This document shows positions 1 to 7,548 of a stretch of DNA of 64,000 nt, piece by piece. Location of the stretch: positions 124,001 to 188,000 of the forward strand of contig CAZKEF010000001.1 of the NCBI GenBank assembly GCA_964551735.1, written 5' to 3'. Numbering within the stretch: position 1 is the stretch's first letter; every line of letters starts with the position of its first letter. The stretch is from DAOUAT01 sp964551735 (GTDB lineage Bacteria; Chloroflexota; Anaerolineae; CG2-30-64-16). The position numbers and the translations under genes were made by a program. The notes below the pieces were generated by a model. It ran no database searches and was not told the DNA's origin. It worked only from the letters and a program-made list of their open reading frames with translations.

Positions 1-1
1 G

Positions 2-322
2 CACGCTAACGGCCGGCTGTGGCCGACCGGCGCGCTCAAGCTGTGGTGGCACGGCCGGCGTCTGCACCGCGCGACTTTTAAGATTCTGATGGTCCGGCCG
101 GAGTTCCGTGGGCGCGGGATCGAGATGCTGCTGATGGCCGAGACGGCGCGCGCCATCTTCGCCCGCGGCTTCCGCGAAGTGGACATGTCGCTGACCGGCG
201 AAGACAACGAAGCCATGCAGCGCCTGATGGCCGGCCTCCACATGCAGGTGTACCGGCGCTATCGGATTTACGAGCGGGAGGTGGGGAGGAAGGACGGACG
301 ACCGGCGACCGATGACGAATGA
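2..322 (+). CDS. GNAT-like protein, C-terminal part (5' end outside window)
   Basis: The frame is open from the first bases and ends with TGA at 320-322, so only about 106 C-terminal residues are visible. The piece contains VRPEFRGRGIEMLLMAE, which resembles the acetyl-CoA pyrophosphate-binding loop of GNAT N-acetyltransferases (R/Q-x-x-G-x-G/A). It is followed by a helix and the segment NEAMQRLMAGLHMQVYRRYRIYE, as at the end of GNAT folds. The substrate cannot be inferred. The last residues (RKDGRPATDDE) are encoded by low-complexity DNA made of repeated GACGA/GATGAC units, and the stop codon also lies in that tract, so the tail may have been added by an intergenic repeat. The family assignment is moderately sure. 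Confidence 0.55.
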   Translation, partial: HANGRLWPTGALKLWWHGRRLHRATFKILMVRPEFRGRGIEMLLMAETARAIFARGFREVDMSLTGEDNEAMQRLMAGLHMQVYRRYRIYEREVGRKDGRPATDDE

Positions 323-340
323 CGAATGACGGACGACGCA

Positions 341-373
341 GTACGCAACACGCAGTATGCACCACGCAACACG
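341..373. repeat. CACGCAACACG low-complexity leader tract (copy 1)
   Basis: The tract is built from ACGCAACACG and GCACCACGCAACACG units directly upstream of the ATG at 382. The same motif, read in gene orientation, precedes the starts of the genes beginning at 25935 and 57148 on the minus strand. No terminator or clear promoter was seen in it. Confidence 0.6.
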
Positions 374-381
374 AGCAACCC

Positions 382-1785
382 ATGACCACACCACCCTCCT
401 CCACCCACCTGTCCCGCCGCACGAAGATCATCTTCGGACTGGGCGATTGGGGGCCGACCACGGTTGGCACGGCCTTCATGTTCTTCTTCGCCTTTTTCCT
501 CACCGACGTGGCTCGGCTCCCGCCGGCCTATGCCTCGGTGGTGCTGCTCATCGGCGGGCTGTGGGACGCGGTCAACGACCCGATCGTGGGCGTGCTGGCT
601 GACCGGGTGCACACGCGCTGGGGCCGGCGCCGGCCATTCTTCCTCTTCGGCGCGGCGCCCTTCGCCCTCAGCGTGATCGCGCTATGGTGGGTGCCGCCGT
701 GGGACGCGCCGTGGGCGATGATGCTCTATTACGCCGCGGCCTACCTGGTCTGGGACACCGCCTTTACGCTTGTCAGCGTGCCCTATGCCGCGCTGACCCC
801 TGAGCTGACGGAAGATTACGACGAGCGCACCCGGCTGAACGGCTATCGCATGGTGGTGAGCATGGCTGGCGGCCTGATTGCCGCGCTGGCCGTGCCGATC
901 CTCGCCGGCCTCTTCACCCAGCCCAAGACCGGTTACCTGCTGGCCGCGGTCATCTTTGGCGTGTCAGGCGCATTGCCATACCTGCTGCTGTTTTTCGGGA
1001 TTCGCGAGCGCTTCGTCTCTGCCCCGGCCGCTCGGCCCGCGGCCGGCCCGGCCCGGCCCGTTGCAGTGCTGCTGTCCATCTTCCGCAACCGGCCCTTTCG
1101 CTACGCGGCCGGCATCTACCTGACCTCGTGGGTAACGGTCAGCCTGGTGGCCGCGCTGTTTCAGTATTTCCTCACCTATCCGATGCAGATGCCTGCCGAT
1201 GTGGAGATCGTGCTCGGCCTGCTGCAGGCCTCCGCGCTGCTCTTCACTGCGGCTGCAGTCTGGCTCGGCACGCGGTGGGGCAAACAGCAAACCTATATCG
1301 CGGGCGTGATGTGGCTTTCCGCGATCGTGCTCTCGCTTACCTTCTTGCAGCCGGGGAGTCCGCCGCTTGTGTTTGTGCTGGCGCTGTTGGCCGGCTTCGG
1401 TGTGGCCGTTATTCAGGTGATCCCGTGGGCCATCGTGCCGGACGTGATCGAGGCGGATGAGCTGATGACGGGCGTGCGCCGCGAGGGGACGTACTACGGG
1501 GTCCTCACCTTCGCTCAGAAGGGCGGCAACGCCCTGGCCCTGGCCCTGATGCAAGGAGTGCTGGCGGCCACCGGCTACGTGGCGGGCGCGGAGCAGCCGG
1601 CGGGCGCCCTGTTGGCGATCCGCCTGATGATCGGGCCGCTGCCGGCGGTGCTGCTGATCATCTCGGCGCTGCTGGCCTGGCGCTATCCGCTGACCCGCGC
1701 CCGTCACGCGGAGCTGCGCGTCCAGTTGGCCGAAAGACGAGGCAAGGCAGGGGAAGATGATTCACGTAGACCCCTGGCACAATAG
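382..1785 (+). CDS. GPH-family (MelB-like) MFS sugar:cation symporter
   Basis: A predicted inner-membrane secondary transporter of about 467 residues and 12 hydrophobic segments. The glycoside-pentoside-hexuronide signature is plain near residues 61-84: WDAVNDPIVGVLADR, then TRWGRRRP, matching the conserved N-D-P...G...D and G-R-R-R-P motifs of MelB/YicJ-type symporters. A further family-like segment, WAIVPDVIEADEL, lies in the C-terminal half. The substrate, probably a glycoside or sugar, cannot be told from sequence. The frame is open back to 319, but those codons are repeat DNA, so ATG 382 is chosen. The 3' end overlaps the next gene by 29 nt. No glycosidase lies next to it. Confidence 0.88.
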   Translation: MTTPPSSTHLSRRTKIIFGLGDWGPTTVGTAFMFFFAFFLTDVARLPPAYASVVLLIGGLWDAVNDPIVGVLADRVHTRWGRRRPFFLFGAAPFALSVIALWWVPPWDAPWAMMLYYAAAYLVWDTAFTLVSVPYAALTPELTEDYDERTRLNGYRMVVSMAGGLIAALAVPILAGLFTQPKTGYLLAAVIFGVSGALPYLLLFFGIRERFVSAPAARPAAGPARPVAVLLSIFRNRPFRYAAGIYLTSWVTVSLVAALFQYFLTYPMQMPADVEIVLGLLQASALLFTAAAVWLGTRWGKQQTYIAGVMWLSAIVLSLTFLQPGSPPLVFVLALLAGFGVAVIQVIPWAIVPDVIEADELMTGVRREGTYYGVLTFAQKGGNALALALMQGVLAATGYVAGAEQPAGALLAIRLMIGPLPAVLLIISALLAWRYPLTRARHAELRVQLAERRGKAGEDDSRRPLAQ

Positions 1786-4381
1786 ACTCATCCGGTACAT
1801 CCTGCGCCGGGCCGCAGTAGTCCTGCTGACGGTGATCGCCAGCGTGTACGTGACCATCCTGGCCGCGAACCTGGGCGGCCATGTGGATAAAATCACGCGC
1901 GGCATCATCATTGACCGGCTTGAGTTGCGGGCTGACACGCCGGAGATGCGGGCCCTCACGCCCGAACAGCGGAATGCGATCTACCAACAGGAACTGACCA
2001 GGTTAGAGAAGGCCGCGGGGCTGCACGAACCCTTCATCTGGCGCAGCTTCCGCCATCTGGCGCGGATCCTCACGCTCGACTGGGGGCGCAGCTGGGCCAC
2101 CTTGACCGGCAAACTCGCGGCGTCGGGTTCGCGGCTCTACGACAACCGGCTGATCATCGCTGATCGGATCCCTGCCACCCTGCTTCTGCTCGGCTTCGCC
2201 ACCCTATTCACCTTTATCAGCAGCCTCTACCTCGGGCTGTACCTCTCGCAAAACCGCGGCCGGTGGTTGGGCGACGCGGCGGCTCTGCTTTCTCCCCTCT
2301 CATCCATGCCGGCCTGGTTCTATGGCGTGTTCCTGGTCGCCATCCTCGGCGCAGTGCTGCCTGCTCGCGGTATGCTGCCCACGCCACCGCCTGAGTCCAG
2401 GTTCCACTATGCCCTGGGCGTGGCAGAGCATATGATCCTGCCTTCTCTGGCCATCTGCCTCAGCGTCTTCTTCGTCAGCGTCAATACTTGGCGCACTTAC
2501 TTCCAGATCTACGCCAACGAAGACTATGTCGAACTTGCCCGTGCCAAGGGCCTCACGCCGGCGCTGATCAGGCGGCGCTTTATCCTGCGTCCAGCGCTGC
2601 CGGCGGTCTTTACCGGCTTCTCCCTGACGCTCCTGGGGATCTGGTCTGGCTCACTGGTGCTGGAGATCCTGTTCGATTGGCCGGGGTTAGGACAGCTCTA
2701 CTATACTGCCGTCAACACGTTGAACACCGGGCTGGTCTTGGGGCTGACTGTCGTCTACGCGTGCTTCCTGGGCATCACGCTGTTCATCCTGGACATCGCG
2801 TACGCGCTGGTAGATCCGCGCATTCGCATCGCTGACCAAAGCGACGGCCCGCAAGACCTGAGGATCGCGCGGGCGATCAGCCGCAGCGAACGGATACGGC
2901 TGTGGCTCCGGGACGCCAGGGATCGGCTCAGTAACTTGCTCACGTCCCCTAGAGGTTCACCCTCAAGCCAGCGTCCGGGTGAGATCGCACCGATGTCACT
3001 CGCCCCCAGGCCCCGCCGCTGGATGCCCGCAAGCTCCCGGCCGGTTGCCGAACGCCTGCGCCGCGGCCTGGCAGACCTGGCGAGCCACCCCTCAGCCCTG
3101 GTTGGGCTGTTCGTGATCGGCACTATGATCTGCATCGCGATCTATGCGGTCGTCGCGATTCCGCGGGACGAAGCTATCAGGCAGTGGCGCATCTCACCCA
3201 GCCTTGAGCTGCCGCGTAACGCCCGGCCCGTCTGGTTCAACCTGTTCACCCGCACCAAGCTCCCGGCGACGATCATTCTGGACAGCCACGCCGGGCAAGC
3301 CGAGAAGCGGGTGGAGACGTTCAACGGGGGCAAAGAGATCCTCCTGGCCTTCAATGTCCATTATCCGTATGACGCTTTCCCCCAGGAATTGAATGTCCTC
3401 TTCGACGTCGAATTCGATAGCCGGCCGCCGCACGTCGCGTTGTCATGGCTCACGCCCGATGGCCGGGAGATCCGGATCGGCGAACTGGCGCCAACCCGCC
3501 AACAACTGTATCGGTTCAACCAGGATAGCCGCTTGGTGCGGCGCTCGAATGCCGCGCCACCCCAGCGCGTGCTTTTCCTGGGCCCCACTGGGACCGGTGA
3601 TGCGCCCGTCAAAGGCGCCTACCGTCTGCAGATCAGCGGTCTGTTCTTCGAGGAAGCCGGGGACCTGGAAGCCCGTTTCGTGGTGCTTGGCCAGGTTCAC
3701 GGTCTGGCAGGCACCGATCACCTGCGCCGCGACCTGATGATGGGGCTGCTGTGGGGCACGCCCACCGCCCTGGCGTTCGGCCTGTTGGGCGCGTTGCTGA
3801 CTGGCATCGGCACCCTGCTGCTGGCGGCGGTGGGCGCCTGGTTTGGCGGCGCCTTAGATGCAGCCATCCAGCGCCTTACCGAGATCAACCTGGCGCTGCC
3901 CGCGCTGCCCATCCTGGCGATGGTCGCTAAATTCTACACACTGAGCATCTGGTACTTGCTGGCCGCGGCCGTGCTGCTGAACATCTTCAGCAGCTCGCTC
4001 AAGTCATATCGGGCGATCCTGCTCCAAGCGAAGACCGCGCCCTACATCACAGCGGCTCTCGCTTACGGCGCAGGGGACGGCCGCATCATCCGCGCCTACC
4101 TGATCCCGCGCATTGCCCAGGTGGTGATCCCCCAGATGGTGATCCTGGCGCCGGCTTACGTCTTCCTCGAGGCGGCGCTGGCCTTCCTGGGCCGCAGCGA
4201 CCCCGCGCTCCCCACCTGGGGCAAGATCATCCATGATGCCCATGTGAACGGCGCCCTCCTGTACGGGAACCACTATTGGATATTGCTGCCGGCATGTTTG
4301 TTGCTGCTGCTCAGCCTGGCGTTTGCGCTGGTCGGACGCGATCTGGAGCGCGTCCTGGACCCGCGACTGCGCGCAGCGTGA
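1757..4381 (+). CDS. Fused DppB-DppC type ABC transporter permease
   Basis: A single 874-residue protein joins two binding-protein-dependent permeases. Residues about 10-355 are DppB-like, with an N-terminal membrane helix, a periplasmic segment, five further helices and the EAA loop EDYVELARAKGLTP near residue 255. A polar linker follows (about 355-440). The DppC-like half has a membrane helix near 447, an extracytoplasmic domain of about 185 residues, then TDHLRRDLMMGLLWGTP, typical of DppC, and a second EAA-like loop near 760-790. In known Dpp/Opp systems the two permeases are separate proteins that heterodimerise. No ATPase or solute-binding gene of this class is nearby, so it either uses distant partners or is an orphan. 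A GGGGA Shine-Dalgarno precedes the ATG. Confidence 0.88.
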   Translation: MIHVDPWHNRLIRYILRRAAVVLLTVIASVYVTILAANLGGHVDKITRGIIIDRLELRADTPEMRALTPEQRNAIYQQELTRLEKAAGLHEPFIWRSFRHLARILTLDWGRSWATLTGKLAASGSRLYDNRLIIADRIPATLLLLGFATLFTFISSLYLGLYLSQNRGRWLGDAAALLSPLSSMPAWFYGVFLVAILGAVLPARGMLPTPPPESRFHYALGVAEHMILPSLAICLSVFFVSVNTWRTYFQIYANEDYVELARAKGLTPALIRRRFILRPALPAVFTGFSLTLLGIWSGSLVLEILFDWPGLGQLYYTAVNTLNTGLVLGLTVVYACFLGITLFILDIAYALVDPRIRIADQSDGPQDLRIARAISRSERIRLWLRDARDRLSNLLTSPRGSPSSQRPGEIAPMSLAPRPRRWMPASSRPVAERLRRGLADLASHPSALVGLFVIGTMICIAIYAVVAIPRDEAIRQWRISPSLELPRNARPVWFNLFTRTKLPATIILDSHAGQAEKRVETFNGGKEILLAFNVHYPYDAFPQELNVLFDVEFDSRPPHVALSWLTPDGREIRIGELAPTRQQLYRFNQDSRLVRRSNAAPPQRVLFLGPTGTGDAPVKGAYRLQISGLFFEEAGDLEARFVVLGQVHGLAGTDHLRRDLMMGLLWGTPTALAFGLLGALLTGIGTLLLAAVGAWFGGALDAAIQRLTEINLALPALPILAMVAKFYTLSIWYLLAAAVLLNIFSSSLKSYRAILLQAKTAPYITAALAYGAGDGRIIRAYLIPRIAQVVIPQMVILAPAYVFLEAALAFLGRSDPALPTWGKIIHDAHVNGALLYGNHYWILLPACLLLLLSLAFALVGRDLERVLDPRLRAA

Positions 4382-4416
4382 GCCACCGTTCGAGAGACAC
4401 AAAGGGAGATGATGGG

Positions 4417-5313
4417 ATGAGCAGGGAACCGCTCTGGGCGCCCGGCGCGACGCCCCCGCCGCCGGGCCAGCGCGTGCTGCTGGCAGTCTTCGCACACCCA
4501 GACGACGAATCGTTCGGGCCGGGCGGCACGCTGGCGCGCTACGCCGCGGAGGGCGTGACGGTGTGGCTGGTCTGCGGCACCGATGGCGACGCCGGGACCG
4601 TGGACGCCGCAAAGCTGGAAGGCTATGCCAGCACGAGCCAACTGCGCGCGGCCGAGTTGTGCTGCGCGGCGCAGACGTTGGGGCTGGCCGGGGTGGACTG
4701 GCTGGGCTATCGCGACAGCGGCATGGCCGGCGCGCCGGAGAACCAGCACCCCGACAGCCTGGTGCAGGCGCCGCTGGATCAGCTCGTCGGCCAGCTCGTG
4801 GCCTCGATCCGCCGCCACCGGCCGCAGGTGATCCTCTGCGACAACCGGCACGGCGGCTACGGCCACCCCGACCACATCAAGCTGCACCAGGCGACCATGC
4901 TGGCGGTCGCGGCCGCGGCCGACCCGGCGCGTTACCTCGCGGCCGGCACGGCGCACCGCGTCGAAGCGGTGTACCATCCCGCGTTCACCGCCGGGCTGCT
5001 GAAGGTGATCGTGCGCCTGATGCCGCTCTTCGGCCGCGACCCGCGGCGCTTTGGCCGCAACCACGACATTGACCTGCTGCAGGTGATCAGTTGGGAGGCG
5101 CCCGTCCACGCGCGGATTGACATCAGCCACCACCTGGAGGTCAAACAGCGGGCGTCGGCCTGCCACGAAAGCCAGGCCGGGCCGGGCGGCATGTTCCGCT
5201 GGCTGCCGAAGTTCATTTTACGGCGCATGAACAGCACCGAGAGCTTCACGCAGGCGATCCCTGCGCCGGGGAAGGGGGTGCGGCGGGAGTTGTTCCTGAA
5301 GGCAGGGATGTAA
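4417..5313 (+). CDS. PIG-L (LmbE-like) zinc deacetylase, copy 1
   Basis: A 298-residue PIG-L family protein. The zinc motif AHPDDE is at residues 26-31 and the second motif HPDH at 150-153. Family members hydrolyse N-acetyl groups from GlcNAc-type substrates such as GlcNAc-inositol (MshB) or bacillithiol precursors, but the substrate here is unknown. ATG 4417 follows a GGGAG site. The protein differs from the copy at 21670-22566 at only about three residues, all at the ends (Leu/Ile at position 6, Lys/Glu and Met/Ala in the last four). The central ~750 bp looks identical at DNA level. It lies 35 bp after the fused permease and may be cotranscribed with it. Confidence 0.9.
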   Translation: MSREPLWAPGATPPPPGQRVLLAVFAHPDDESFGPGGTLARYAAEGVTVWLVCGTDGDAGTVDAAKLEGYASTSQLRAAELCCAAQTLGLAGVDWLGYRDSGMAGAPENQHPDSLVQAPLDQLVGQLVASIRRHRPQVILCDNRHGGYGHPDHIKLHQATMLAVAAAADPARYLAAGTAHRVEAVYHPAFTAGLLKVIVRLMPLFGRDPRRFGRNHDIDLLQVISWEAPVHARIDISHHLEVKQRASACHESQAGPGGMFRWLPKFILRRMNSTESFTQAIPAPGKGVRRELFLKAGM

Positions 5314-5375
5314 TCTGCGAGATTCTTTCGCTTGGCAGAAGGCGCGCGCCTGACTACCCACCCATCCAATCCCCG

Positions 5376-5411
5376 AACTCCCCAGTTGGCCGATGCCGCC
5401 GGGGAGTTTTC
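5376..5411 (+). terminator. Hairpin terminator after PIG-L copy 1
   Basis: AACTCCCC (5376-5383) pairs with GGGGAGTT (5401-5408) around a 17-nt loop that itself contains GGC/GCC, followed by TTCG. The same hairpin and flanks recur after the second PIG-L gene. The rest of 5314-5537 holds no recognisable gene. Confidence 0.7.
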
Positions 5412-5537
5412 GTTGTATCCTGTTATGCAGGAGACAAACGGGCGATCAAGGAGGTCACAGACGAACGGTTCCCAGTTGAGTAAATCTCGGTTCATTCGCC
5501 CGTGAGCAGAAATCGGTCTCAGGGCGCTTCATATAAT

Positions 5538-7211
5538 TCAACCCGCCCCCCATAAAAATCGCGCTGCCGGGTCACGCGCATCTGCGCCGCCAGCGTTTGT
5601 GGAACTACCCCCCCCTGGATCAGTATACGAGTTATGACTGTAAACCAGCCAGACCCTTTTCCGGCCGCTCACCAATGATACCAACCCGGGGATGTCATCA
5701 GCCATCATCTGGGGTTCCAGGACACCGCTATCGAACAGATCGAGCGGAACGCCCTGTTTCATGACCTGGAGAGCATACTGCTGCTCATAGGGCTTGAAAT
5801 AGTAGTCGAACGGGATCTCCACGAAGTTGGAGTTGAAAAGGACCAAATCATCCTTTTGCGCGAAATTGGCGACATAACCGGCAGGGGTGCGCCAATCCTC
5901 TTTGGTCATGAACCTGAAATAATCGCTGGCAGCAAACAGGTTGAAGGTGCTCAAAATCCCCACCACCACGATCATCAGAAAGCGAAATCTCAATTGAACG
6001 ATGCCGGCCGCCAGCACCAGGATCAACGGGATCGTGAGCCAGATCAGAGTGCGATCGTAAAAGATGGGCCGGCGGATGCTCACGATCAGCTCGCCCAGGA
6101 AAGGGATGGCGAACAGGGCCGCCAGAAACAGGAGCTGCGTCATGCGCTTCCGGTAGTGCAGCAGCCCCAGGCCGAGCACCAACGCGAACGTGATCCAGGT
6201 CACCGTGAACTCGCCGGTCTGTCCGGGCGTCGGCGTGGGCGCATTTACGAAGGATTTGAGCGCCCGGAGAACAGTGTCCCAGGTCGGCGCAGGGATCCAA
6301 AACTCTTCATAGACCCTACCGGCCTGCCTGATGAAGGCCAGGATCCACGGGCTCCAGAGCAAGAGAATGCCGATCTGCGCCATCACCCAGTTCCCGAAAG
6401 CGGGAGCCCGGAAGGCGGGCGGCAGCCCCGCTTTCTTGATCCTTTCAAACAGCAGCAGCCCCAAGATGAACACATTCGCGGCAAAAAGGAGAAGAAGCGC
6501 CGTGTGATGGGTGAGCAAGGCTGCGACCGAGAACACGATGAATGCCACCCAGGCCAGGTCAGTCTCAAGGATCCGGATGGGCGGCCAACGATGGCGGGAC
6601 AGCCAGGCGCGCCAGCCGGTCCGGTTGCGTGGTTCAACCTGATAGCTGAAATCCCTTCGGACCTCTGGTTCGACCGGCCCAGGTGTACGCCAGGCGTGCA
6701 GATACTCCCGCAACTGGCTGCCGATGGGCCTGCTGGCGCGGGAATCCGTCAGCAGCCCGACCAGCGCATAGATCGCCACCGCGGCGTTGAACGTCAGGAG
6801 GGTGTACATGCGCGCTTCCTGGGCGTAACGGATGTTGAAGGGCGAAAACGCCAGCAGCACCGCTGCCGCCAGGCCCAGCACCGCGCCCGACAAGCGCTTG
6901 CCGATCAGGTAAACGATCGGGATCGTCCCCGCACCGAACAGCACCGAGAGCAGACGGACATGATAGGGCGTGTCTTTGCCGAGCGCGATCCAGCCGTGGA
7001 GCAGGAGATAATAGAGGGGGGGATGCTGGTCAATCCTAACCGTCCACCCGACCAGTTCGGGGATACTGTGGTTGGCGAGCCAGACGCTGAACGTTTCATC
7101 CAACCACATCCCTTTGCTGTCGAGCAGCAAAACGCGCAGCACACCACCCACCACGGTGATGAATGCAACCAACCAGGGCGCCAGCTCTTCAAAATCAGTT
7201 TCCTCGTTCAT
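5538..7211 (-). CDS. GT39-like (ArnT/PMT superfamily) membrane glycosyltransferase
   Basis: A 557-residue polytopic membrane protein. The N-terminus has a first helix, then MWLDETFSVW, whose acidic residues match the catalytic loop of GT-C enzymes, and QHPPLYYLLLHGW, the H-P-P-L-Y-Y hallmark of PMT_2/GT39 proteins. About ten more hydrophobic helices and a soluble C-terminal domain follow. The family transfers sugars from polyprenyl-phosphate donors on the outer face of the membrane; the acceptor here is unknown. The frame is open back to 7556, but the start at 7211 (MNEETD) has an AGGAAAG site, whereas the longer form would run across the divergent promoter region. It is transcribed divergently from the sensor-kinase operon. 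Confidence 0.85.
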   Translation of the reverse strand: MNEETDFEELAPWLVAFITVVGGVLRVLLLDSKGMWLDETFSVWLANHSIPELVGWTVRIDQHPPLYYLLLHGWIALGKDTPYHVRLLSVLFGAGTIPIVYLIGKRLSGAVLGLAAAVLLAFSPFNIRYAQEARMYTLLTFNAAVAIYALVGLLTDSRASRPIGSQLREYLHAWRTPGPVEPEVRRDFSYQVEPRNRTGWRAWLSRHRWPPIRILETDLAWVAFIVFSVAALLTHHTALLLLFAANVFILGLLLFERIKKAGLPPAFRAPAFGNWVMAQIGILLLWSPWILAFIRQAGRVYEEFWIPAPTWDTVLRALKSFVNAPTPTPGQTGEFTVTWITFALVLGLGLLHYRKRMTQLLFLAALFAIPFLGELIVSIRRPIFYDRTLIWLTIPLILVLAAGIVQLRFRFLMIVVVGILSTFNLFAASDYFRFMTKEDWRTPAGYVANFAQKDDLVLFNSNFVEIPFDYYFKPYEQQYALQVMKQGVPLDLFDSGVLEPQMMADDIPGLVSLVSGRKRVWLVYSHNSYTDPGGGSSTNAGGADARDPAARFLWGAG

Positions 7212-7244
7212 CGTCTTTCCTGCTGCTGCCTTTGTGTATACTCG

Positions 7245-7253
7245 ATTATACCA
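7245..7253 (-). promoter_or_regulatory. Extended -10 promoter for the GT39 gene
   Basis: On the minus strand TGGTATAAT is read, a TGn extended -10, 34 bp before the start codon at 7211. No good -35 is at the right distance, which fits an extended -10 promoter. Confidence 0.5.
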
Positions 7254-7265
7254 CCACGCCGCAAA

Positions 7266-7281
7266 CAGGGAGTACCCCCTG
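7266..7281. promoter_or_regulatory. Dyad CAGGGAGTACCCCCTG, candidate operator
   Basis: A 16-bp imperfect palindrome centred on GTAC lies just upstream of the GT39 extended -10, between the two divergent promoters. The binding protein is unknown. Confidence 0.35.
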
Positions 7282-7345
7282 TCAGGAGTTCTCAAGATAG
7301 ACAAGCGCGCAGCCATCCTAAGCAGTTTTGATCTAAACAACATGC

Positions 7346-7375
7346 TTGTCAAACAGACCTGTCCTGCTGTATAAT
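7346..7375 (+). promoter_or_regulatory. Sigma70-type promoter of the kinase operon
   Basis: TTGTCA (7346-7351) and TATAAT (7370-7375) are separated by 18 bp. The surrounding sequence aligns with the promoter of the MalT-like gene (TTGCCA-17-CATAAT at 17075-17103), including the preceding CATGC, which suggests a common origin. Confidence 0.75.
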
Positions 7376-7422
7376 AATCAGGCTGCTGATCTTGCGGCGG
7401 CATGAGCAACGGGAGGACGTAC

Positions 7423-7548
7423 ATGGATTCCACCCTGCTTGCCTCCAAACGCGCTAGGCCCCATTCAATCCCCGACCTGGTGGCGCGACCGCGCCCCACG
7501 CAGCGGCTCCGCGATGGCCCTCGAACGATGATCATGGAGTCAAAATGA
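7423..7548 (+). pseudogene. 5' relic of a MalT-like LuxR gene, now a 41-codon leader ORF
   Basis: The ORF begins with ATG 7423 after the site ACGGGAGG and ends with TGA at 7546-7548. Its product starts MDSTLLASKRARP and continues to ARPRPTQRL. This aligns with the N-terminus of the MalT-like protein at 17154 (MALTLLATKLHRP ... ARARLTQRL). The DNA before it (ATGAGCAACGGGAGG, and the promoter) also matches the region before 17154. The relic has lost everything from the ATPase domain onward. Its stop overlaps the kinase start as ATGA (7545-7548), so translation of the two may be coupled. Whether the peptide itself matters is unknown. Confidence 0.7.

Noticed and set aside
319..381. Upstream extension of the MFS symporter to ATG 319
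   Set aside because: These codons are repeat DNA (ACGCAACACG units) and the GPH fold begins after ATG 382.
5425..5505. Small frame with AAGGAGG inside, after PIG-L copy 1
   Set aside because: The Shine-Dalgarno-like sequence is within the frame and no start codon follows at a suitable distance.
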